A stretch of 64,000 nucleotides of DNA, taken from the NCBI RefSeq assembly GCF_029867415.1, contig NC_081180.1:142972731-143036730 (forward strand). Direction: 5' to 3'. Shown one piece after another: positions 56,100-64,000 of the stretch. The notes under the pieces were generated by a model. It was given only the letters and a program-made list of their open reading frames with translations, did no database searches and was not told the DNA's origin. The position numbers and the translations under genes are program-made. Each line of letters opens with the position of its first letter. The stretch's first letter is position 1. This stretch comes from Vicia villosa (taxonomy: Eukaryota > Streptophyta > Magnoliopsida > Fabales > Fabaceae).

Positions 56100-56451
56100 C
56101 ATTATATGCTTAAAAGCAGTAAACATATTACATCGGGCTTTATTAAAACCGATGTAAACGCATGTCTATTACATCGAGCAAAGCTGAAAACCGATGTAAA
56201 AACAATCTATTACATCAGGTGTAGATGAAAACCGATGTAAAATATGGCGCATATTTTTTTAATAAAAAAATTGCATTATTTTTCACATCAGATATCTGTT
56301 TCAACCGATGTGGTATGTTAATTTTTCACATCGGGCCTTGAACCGATGTAAAGTGTCCTAGACTTATTACATCGCCTGGCTTTACATCGGGCCTAGGACC
56401 GATGTAAAAAGTACTTTTCGCCCGATGTAAAAAGTAGTTTTTGCACTAGTG
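56100..56451. repeat. Right subterminal repeats of CACTA-3
   Basis: More than ten copies of TTACATCGG/CCGATGTAA arranged as short inverted pairs (for example ttacatcgggcctagga followed by ccgatgtaa), up to the right terminus. Confidence 0.88.
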
Positions 56452-57350
56452 ACTCCACCTTGCACTAGCTTCGAAGTCTCAAAGTATTCTATTCTTGGAC
56501 ACATGTGATAAGAGAAACCCGAGTCTGTGACCTAACTATCTTCAGTCTCCAAACTCGATACCACTAATGCACCAGAATCCTCATAACCATCCTCATCCAA
56601 GACAATCACAACTTGAACAGAATCATCATTGACCTTTCTCTCAAGACAACCCTTCTGAAAGTGAATGGTTTTCTAACAATTATAGTATTTTACCTTTGAC
56701 TTGTCAAACCTCTTTGATTTAGAAATCACTTTACGTGCAGTTCCTCCTCTTGAGACACTTAAGTCTTCACCACTTTCATCAATATTCAAATTTTTCGACT
56801 TTGAAATTTTTTGGATGTCACAGTCGTCTAGACTTCATCCAAAGTAATAGTACATTTCTTACCACAAAGAAGAGCTTCCTTAAAGTGCTGAAAGGGTCTG
56901 GGTAATGAGCTCAACATGAGTAGAGCCTTGTTCTCATCATCAATCTTCACCTAAATATTTTCAAAATCATCAATAATCTTGAAATTTTGTCAACTGCTCT
57001 ATTATGGATTTGTTCTCCACCATTCATAATTAGTAGAGTTGTTGCTTCGAACACAACTTGTGAGTCAAAGACTTGGTCATATACAATGATTCAAGTTTTG
57101 TCCACATCGAAATTGTGGTTTCCTCCCAGACGACTTCCCTTAGAACTTTATCCCCGAGGCACAAGATAATGGAACTCCTGGCCTTATCCACAATCTTAAT
57201 CTTCTATACTTTTATTAGGCGTGCAGACATTGATGTTTCGCCCTTTAAAGCTTCAATACATTTATCTTGAATTAAAATTGCTTGCATCTTCATTTTCCAC
57301 AATCCAAAATCGTTGTCTCTAGAAAATTTCTCGATCTCTCATTGAGCCAT
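56452..57350 (-). pseudogene. Gag-protease remnant of the old copia element, right half
   Basis: ATG at 57350, an immediate in-frame stop, then EIEKFSRDNDFGLWKMKMQA, the usual copia gag start. Further on: SSIILCLGDKVLREVVWEE, a weak zinc-knuckle region and DSGFSYHMCPRIEYFETSK, the region around the copia protease end. Several frame breaks. Continues at 28498 beyond CACTA-3. Confidence 0.8.
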
Positions 57351-57398
57351 GGCGTGGACTTGTAAATAATACCTCTTTGCCCCACGGTGGGTGCCATT

Positions 57399-57966
57399 TG
57401 TTGTGAAATTGATAATGTAATTAACACAATTCAGAAGAAATTATTAGAATTCAATCACACCAAAAAAATTGATGGGTGGGATAAAGAACAATGACAATCA
57501 AAATAAGTGGCCTTCAACAAAAATAATTTTCATTGCAATAAGACAGTGAATTAACTTGGCAGAAGAAGAGAAAAAATGAGAGAAACACAATGTTTGCTTA
57601 CCCAGTTCGATCAAATGATATACGTTTGGGGGAGAGAGTATCTCTCCAACTCACTATACTCTGAAAATTATTACAAGATATTACAAATGAGTTACAAGAA
57701 AATAGCCCTCAAAGTTCTCAAGAACAAACCATATTTTCTACCCAAGTGTTTCTCAATCTCTCAAACTCTCAATATAGTAATCACACAAATCCAATGTGTT
57801 TAGAAATATTGTCTGATCCTTCTAGATAACTCCAAAATTTTCCCTAAACCGTAAACCTTTATTTCTCCTATTAGCTATAAAGTTCTAAAATTGACACACT
57901 TACATAACAGAAAAGATACATATTTATAATTGTTAAAACCCAACAGATCTATAACAAAACTCATTA
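57399..57966 (-). repeat. 5' LTR of the old copia element, truncated
   Basis: Homologous in patches to 26696-27230 (see that entry). Similarity stops near 57966, so roughly the first 260-300 bp of the LTR is missing. On the minus strand TGGCACCCACCGTGGGGC follows the LTR end and is a likely primer-binding site. Confidence 0.72.
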
Positions 57967-58115
57967 GCAAATGAATCCATGAACCAATTTTTGTCTGATT
58001 TTTGCTGAATTTTTTTTTTCACGAATAATGACCCCTTCTATCGATTTTTTGAAATTTAAAACTTTTAGTTTATGCACTTATTAAATTTTTTTCACTTAAG
58101 CTTTAAAGCACATTT

Positions 58116-58205
<90 letters not shown>

Positions 58206-58658
58206 ATATATATATATTGTTGTAAAAGTAGTATTATTGTTTTATATAATCGAGAATAATATGAATGTTAAGAGTATTAAATTTGAATGTACAATACACC
58301 ACGTTCAAAATATGAATTTTGCTAATTGAAATTCAAGTGGACAACATTAATACGATGAAGAATATCCAGAACTGTAATAAGCAGAATAGACATGATACTA
58401 CTCTTCTGCTGCAAATTTAAGAGTGATTGAAGAGTATACCGGAGTGGAGAATAATCCACATAAAGACGGAGGCTAATACATATTAAAAAAAAAAATCACT
58501 TCATAGAATTATGCGGCATGCATGCGATGATAATTTTAGTTTATATATTATTATTTCATTGTACGATTTATTAACTATGATTGAAATGCCAGCATATATA
58601 ATGGAATATGTACAAACATATGCAGTGTTGGATCTTTGGCTCTTTTTATTCATAATAA
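57967..58658. other. Unassigned DNA with a compound microsatellite
   Basis: A (TA)n-(TG)n-(TA)n tract lies at 58120-58218. I see no gene in the remainder. Confidence 0.6.
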
Positions 58659-58668
58659 CTAGTGTCTT

Positions 58669-58688
58669 ACCCGTGCGTTTGCACGGGT
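58669..58688 (-). other. Helitron 3' terminal hairpin
   Basis: ACCCGTGC-GTTT-GCACGGGT, six nucleotides from the terminal CTAG at 58659-58662. Confidence 0.8.
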
Positions 58689-59104
58689 ACCCGTCGTTTT
58701 CGCGCATTGTGATTGAGAAAAATAAAAGATATTAGTAAAAGATTAAGTTTTGGGTAAAATTGAAAAAGTTATAAAAATAGTAATATTTTATTTAACAAAT
58801 TATAATGAAGGAAAAGTTTTAAAATCGCAAATTCACAAATTATAATGAAGAAATATTCAATCAAATTATATAATTCAATTAGTGATAACTATTAGCCCAA
58901 TCTCAAACTATCAGCTAAGGAGAATCGATTATTTTTTGCTAGCTAAGGAGAAAATTAATTATTTTGGCTCAATTATAACTACAAACTATTAGCCCAATCT
59001 CAAACTATCAGCTCTGTCTTGTAGGCCAATGAGAAACCACTACAAACTCCATTTATAATAATGATTCATTCAAAATGCATAATTAATAGAAAAATACTTT
59101 GACC

Positions 59105-60435
59105 AGTTATTTCATGTTCCCGTTAATATTCATTATTTTGATAAGTAACTTCGTATTCCCGTTAATATTTCAAATTTCTTCCCGTTAATTTTCAAAATTT
59201 TGATCAGTAACTTTATGTTCTTGTTAATATTCATTATTTTGATCAGTAACTCCTTGTTCCCGTTAATATTCATTATTTTGATCAATAAGTTCGTGTTCCT
59301 GTTAATATTCCAAATTCGTTTTCGTTAATATTTAAAAAAATTATCAGTAACTTAATGTTCCTGTTAATATTCAATATTTTGTCAATAACTCCGTGTTCCC
59401 GTCAACATTTATTATTTTGATTAGTAACTTTGTGTTCCCGTTAATATTCAAAATTTGTTCTTGTTAATTTTTAAAATTCGGATAGTATCTTAATGTTTTC
59501 GATAATATTCAAAATTTTGATCATTAACTTTGTGCTCCCGTTAATATTTAATATTTTAATCAATAACTCCGTGCTCCCGTTAATATTCAATATTTTGATG
59601 AGTAACTCCGTGTTCCCACTAATATTCAATATTTTGATCAATAAACTTCATTTCCCATTAATATTCAATATTTTGACCAGTAACTTCATGTTCCCCTTAA
59701 TATTTAATATTTTGATCAGTAACTTCGTGTTCTCGTTGATATTCAATATTTTGTTCAGTAACTTCATGTTCCCGTTAAAATTCAATATTTTGATCAATAA
59801 CTTCAAGTTCCCATTAATATTCATTATTTTGATCACTAACTTCGTGTTTATGTTAATGTTTCAAATTTGTTCCTGTTAATATTCAATAGTTTGATTAATA
59901 ACGCCATGTTTCCGTTATTATTCAATATTTTTAGCAGTAACTCCATGTTCCCGTTAATATTATATGCTTTGCTCTGTAATTTAATACTCACGTTAATATT
60001 CAATATTTTGATTACTAACTTCATGCTCTCGTTAATATTCAATATTTTGATTAATAACTTCATGTTCCCGTTAATATTCAATATAGTTTGATCAATAACT
60101 TTGTTTTCCCGTTAATATTCAATAGTTTGATCAATAACTTCGTGTTCTCGTTAATATTCAATATTTTGATCAGTAACTTTATGCTCTCGTTAACATGCCA
60201 TTTTTTATCAGTAACTTCATGTTTCCGTTAATATTCAATACATTTAATATTTTGATGGGCAATTTAATATTATCTTTAATATTCAATATTTGATTAGTAA
60301 CTTCATGTATCCATTAATATTAAAAAAAAATCTTTTAATATTAAATATTTTGATTAATAACTACATGTTCCCGTTAATATTCAATTTTTTTATCAGTAAC
60401 TTCATGTTTCTATTAATATTCAATATTTTGATGAT
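59105..60435. repeat. Minisatellite of ~40 bp units inside the Helitron
   Basis: Roughly 30 degenerate units around gttcccgttaatattcaata and ttttgatcagtaacttc, with a step of about 38-45 bp. Long frames through it on both strands (59493-59879 and others) only reflect the repeat period. Confidence 0.9.
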
Positions 60436-60712
60436 ATTTTTGAAACAAAAATAAATTAATTTTAACATTGTTTAAAAACATTTGATGATAATTAAATTTT
60501 TTTATAATAACAAAAATCTTAAATTGACAAATTATAATGAAGAAATATTCTATCAAATTATATAATACAATTAATAATAAATATTTAATATAATTGATTA
60601 AACTCAATTTACAAATCAAATATATTATTCCATATATAAAATATTTGAATCAATAGTTAATTATTCCTATATATAAATATTTTTGTTTTGTAATTATTTA
60701 TAAAACTATTTA

Positions 60713-60976
60713 GGCTTAATTGCAACTTTAATCCTCCTATTTTGTCTTTTTATTGATTTTGATCCCTCTATTTTAAAAATCACTATTTTAGTCCCTTTTT
60801 TAAGTTTTCTGTGCAATTTTCGTCCCTCTATTTTGTTTTTTTCTGCAAAATTAGTCCCTATTCCTGTCTCTTTTTCATTAGAAAACTCAAAAAGGGACCA
60901 AAATCGTGGTTTTAAAAATGGGGGGACTAAAATCGAGAAAAAGACAAAATAGGGGGACCAAAGTTGCAATTAAGCC
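60713..60976. mobile_element. Mutator-type MITE (264 bp) nested in the Helitron
   Basis: Terminal inverted repeats of about 38 bp (GGCTTAATTGCAACTTT... and its complement ending AGTTGCAATTAAGCC). A perfect 9 bp target duplication AACTATTTA lies at 60704-60712 and 60977-60985. The 9 bp duplication points to Mutator-type mobilisation. Confidence 0.9.
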
Positions 60977-61477
60977 AACTATTTAAATCAATTGTAAACT
61001 TATTCTCGTTATTACATTTAATTAAATGTGTTAATATCAGTACCATATGTGCGTACCATATAATTACCCGTGTGTATCCGTAATATATTATTTTGTATTT
61101 GGATAGAATTGACCCATTAAAGTTTTAATGGTAATATTTCAATTATATTATATTATATAGATAAATATATATATTGATTATTGATGAACTTGTTCAATTA
61201 AATTTTAAATTTTATAAATGACAAACAAATTGTATGATTAATAAAAAATATCATACAATTTTGATATTATTTACTCATATATTACTTATGTTTCATTCTA
61301 TTACTACTTATTCATACATTACTTATGTTTCATTCTATTACTATTTATTCATACAATACTTATGTTTCATTCGATTACTTATGCTTATTAACACCCATAG
61401 TTATTTTTAAATATTTTTTTAAAAAAAAGTCAATAGATCTAATATATTTATTTTATTTAATAATCTCTAAAAAATTT

Positions 61478-61478
61478 C

Positions 61479-61534
<56 letters not shown>
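61478..61534. repeat. (AT)n microsatellite
   Basis: About 28 AT units. Confidence 0.95.
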
Positions 61535-61536
<2 letters not shown>

Positions 61537-63290
61537 CTTTCATATTTTATATTTTAAATAATTTAGTAGTATTAGTAAGAAATCTTATTAAAGTGAAAAT
61601 AGAAAATAGTAGTTAGTTTTTCTATACAGAGAATGACGATGGCACATGTTGTATTTTAAATATTTTAAAAATATACTTTATTTTTATAATAATATCTATG
61701 AATTATTTATCAAAAAACTCCATACAATATATAAAAGCAATGATATGCCTAAAACATTATATTAAAATATGTATCTAATAATATTTATCCTTTTGTTAAA
61801 TGAGAGGTTAAAAATCTTCTAACCATATGAAATTTGGTTTCAAAATTATGTTGATAAATTCATTATTTTGGAAAGTTTCTATTAAATAATTTTGAAGAAA
61901 ATCAAGTGAGATAAATTATATTTATTAATTTTTAATGATAATATGATTCACTATATTTTTGGTGATACAACATCAATATAATTGGAGTACTAAATATATT
62001 TGTAACGTATTTATTTTATACCAATTAAGATATTGGTAAGTAATTGATATGATTTTAATGTATTGATTCTATATCAATTAAATTATTTCCAACGTACTGA
62101 TTTTAAGGTATGGGTCGTTAAAAAGGCTTTTATATCTTACAAAGTTAGATAATTTTAGGTAAATCATACAAAAGTACAATATTTACTCAAAATTATATTA
62201 TTTTTAGGTAAATCATACAATATTGTAAAAACAATATAATTTTGTAAGATATAAAAGTACAATATTTTCTCAAATCTAATAATTTAAATATACATATGGT
62301 AAGTACTAAAAGAATAAGAAATCAAAAGTTGCAATCACATGCATTAAATCATAAATTAAAAGTTGCAATCAATCGATCAATGATTACTAAAGATAATTAT
62401 GATATTTAACTTTTTTATAAGTAAATGATTTATGTCTTTTCATTCTAAACTCTTTATTTACCTAAAAAAATATACTGTTTTTTTCTTTATTCTTTGATTC
62501 TATTTCCTTATACATTTCAAAATTATGTATATGTTTTGAATTTGTAATATTTTATCTTTATTTTTTGTTTTGTTCGACCTTATAATAAATAAATATCAAT
62601 AATATTTTATAAAACTAACTTTGTATATATTGATAACCTTAATTTCTTAATTTGACCTAACTAAAATATTCTTTAGTTCTATGAATTAATATAAAATATT
62701 ATCTTATTTACATATTATAATATTTACAATTTCTATAATTACTAAGATTTAATATAAATATCACTCAAACATAAAATCAATCAATTAAGATTTATTTATT
62801 AATATTTGCACTTAAAATATAAAAAATTAAAGTTCATTCTATGAATTAATATAAAATATCATGTTATTTACATAGTATAATATCTACATTTTTGACAAAA
62901 CTTGCGCAAGCATAACCCAGTAATTTCAAGCCGATTCTCCATTGTATATTGACACCAGCCAACTTGATTTCTACTTCTACAGCTCAAACTTTCGGGACAG
63001 TGATGTTTTCTACTGTCTGTACCAGAAAAAAAAATCCAAAATACATATTAGGACAATATTTAAATTGTTACTAAAAAATTGAAAATAGGGATTGGAAACA
63101 ACCCACGTAAAAAACGAACCATATACTATGGAGTGACGCCAATTGGTACTTCAGAAATTCAACCTGCAAATAACATGAAATGCCAATTAATACTTCAGAA
63201 TGATACACTACAAATTCAACCTGCAAATAACATGAAAGATATTTTCTATCAAGAAAAGAAAGAAAAAAAATGTTAAATTCCGGTTTGTCC

Positions 63291-63415
63291 ATGAATAGTC
63301 GTGGGAATGGCTGTAATTGCAAAAATAGTAAAAATAGTATAAACCAAAATTTTCCACATGAATAGTCGTGGGAATGGCTGTAATTGCAAAAATAGTATAA
63401 ACAAAAATTTTCCAC
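63291..63415. repeat. Tandem duplication, 67 bp step
   Basis: Two copies beginning atgaatagtcgtgggaatgg, at 63291 and 63358. The first is longer by an aaaatagta repeat. Confidence 0.9.
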
Positions 63416-64000
63416 GATTAGGTTTGATGAACATGATAGATATTGCGAAAGTATGATGGTTATATATAGTAATGATAAAAGTAAAGTGTTTTGGAACGTG
63501 GAAGGTGGAGGGCTTGAAAGGCAGAAGGGGCTTGGAAGGCAGAAGCATTATATGAGGTCATTAGTTGTGAATGTGAATGGCCAGAGAAAGTAAATAATTT
63601 GTAACTGCGAGATCATGAGAGGTTGGAGGTTTAAAGTTCAATCCTACCATGGGAAAGGAATGATGTAGAATTTTGTGAGAAGAGAGGCTGATGTGGCATA
63701 GCTAAGAGATGAAGAAATGGTAGACTTTTCTTATATGATAGATTGAGAACCAACTAGCGAGACATTTTCTTTTTGCTCTTCATGAAAATTTTTTTATAAT
63801 AAAAATAAAATTAAAAATATAAGAATAATAAAATAAAATAAAAAAGCTGGAGGACTAGCTGGAAATTGATAAACAACTTGATTCACATGTCTTCTAACAA
63901 ACTCACTACATGGTTGAGAACACCAACAAAACAATTATTTTATAATTTAGTATAATAACTCCTAATTCTATAATGTTAGTATAGGGGAAAAATGGCAGCA

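Larger units (their letters stand above)
28499..56451 (+). mobile_element. CACTA-3: CACTA transposon interrupted by an Ogre retrotransposon
   Basis: The left end is CACTACTAAAAGTATTACATT at 28499. The right end, read on the minus strand from 56451, is CACTAGTGCAAAAACTAC. Flanks are TCT (left) and ACT (right), a 3 bp duplication with one change. Removing either copy keeps the surrounding copia pol frame open. Both subterminal regions carry many copies of TTACATCGG and its reverse complement. Genes are on the plus strand: a TNP2-type transposase and a TNPA/Ulp1-type gene, both broken. Span is 27.95 kb, about 6.1 kb without Ogre. Confidence 0.87.
26696..57966 (-). mobile_element. Old Ty1/copia retrotransposon split by CACTA-3
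   Basis: The 3' LTR is at 26696-27522 and the diverged 5' LTR at 57399-57966. Gag to protease runs 57350-56452 and the remaining pol 28498-27640, all on the minus strand. At the CACTA-3 insertion point the pol frame picks up directly on the other side: FETSKLVQGG on the right, then SLGDNKACKV on the left. Stops, frameshifts and deletion of most of integrase and all of reverse transcriptase mark it as ancient. It is the outermost layer of the nest. Confidence 0.82.
58659..61161 (-). mobile_element. Probable Helitron (about 2.5 kb, non-autonomous)
   Basis: On the minus strand the 3' end is an 8 bp-stem hairpin (ACCCGTGC, 4 nt loop, GCACGGGT; 58688-58669), then AAGACA and CTAG at 58662-58659, followed by T. 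This is the standard Helitron 3' signature. A candidate 5' end is TCTATATAATATAATA at 61161, preceded by A, so the pair would be an A|T insertion as expected. The 5' end is weak because the sequence is AT-rich. There is no Rep/helicase coding. Most of the interior is a minisatellite plus a nested MITE. Confidence 0.65.
61162..64000. other. AT-rich DNA without identifiable genes
   Basis: Contains three 37 bp tandem units (acttatgtttcattctatta...) starting at 61284, 61321 and 61358, an (AT)n tract at 61478-61534, and short direct duplications at 63139-63237 and 63291-63415. A minus-strand stretch near 62890-62990 (EIKLAGVNIQWRIGLKLLGY) is open and could be an exon fragment, but I cannot identify it. 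Confidence 0.5.

Noticed and set aside
59105..60435. Leucine/isoleucine/phenylalanine-rich membrane protein genes on either strand
   Set aside because: These frames follow the ~40 bp minisatellite in AT-rich DNA; there is no sign of real coding sequence.
63590..63720. SINE head (B-box-like aagttcaatcc at about 63635)
   Set aside because: No A-box at the right distance and no tail or target duplication could be found.

Overview
This is a plant nuclear repeat block, most likely from a legume and probably tribe Fabeae (pea, vetch or lentil relatives). The clue is a giant Ty3/gypsy element of Ogre type. It has a ~6 kb LTR beginning TGTCATACC, the primer-binding site TGGCGACTCTGCTGGGGA, an extra ORF upstream of gag, a short intron between protease and reverse transcriptase, and two RNase H domains. 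I found no host gene, rRNA or functional tRNA gene. Nearly everything that can be assigned is a transposable element, and several are nested.

Layout. 1-1652: 5' part of a hAT transposase gene (minus strand, cut by the window edge). 2450-12242: a complete CACTA (En/Spm) element, CACTA-1, with AAT target duplications and two open genes: a one-exon TNP2-type transposase of 1071 aa, and a 12-exon TNPA-like gene ending in a Ulp1-type cysteine-protease domain (763 aa, every splice phase consistent). 13535-18033: CACTA-2, non-autonomous, AAA duplications, TTGCGACGTG subterminal repeats; a 1.94 kb LTR element (15656-17596, CATGG duplication) sits inside it. 18877-23913: a Ty1/copia element with AAATG duplications, a 5' LTR cut short by a deletion that runs into gag, and a broken pol. 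23987-25128: a solo copia LTR (minus strand, TAAAG duplication).

26696-57966 is a three-layer nest. An old, eroded copia element (minus strand, LTRs at 26696-27522 and 57399-57966) was split by CACTA-3 (28499-56451). Inside the CACTA-3 transposase gene lies a young Ogre (30896-52765, minus strand). The two copies of the shared LTR part differ at about 13 sites in 2.66 kb. The outer part of the Ogre 3' LTR, the left target duplication and ~380 codons of the CACTA-3 transposase were lost in one deletion. Its junction carries a 64 bp filler that is a perfect inverted copy of 25462-25525.

58659-61161: a probable Helitron (minus strand) with a 3' hairpin and CTAG end, a ~1.3 kb minisatellite and a nested 264 bp Mutator-type MITE with 9 bp duplications. 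61162-64000: AT-rich DNA with short tandem repeats and no identifiable gene.

How the parts relate. In CACTA-1 and CACTA-3 the TNP2-type transposase gene lies upstream of a TNPA-like gene on the same strand. The TNPA-like protein is expected to bind the subterminal repeats, which differ in each family: AGCGCTTTT in CACTA-1, TTGCGACGTG in CACTA-2, TTACATCGG in CACTA-3. In both coding families the TNPA-like gene ends in a Ulp1-type fold that keeps His, Gln and Cys but lacks the usual catalytic Asp. Coordinates for termini, exons and target duplications were read by eye. Family names rest on protein motifs and structural hallmarks, not on a database search.
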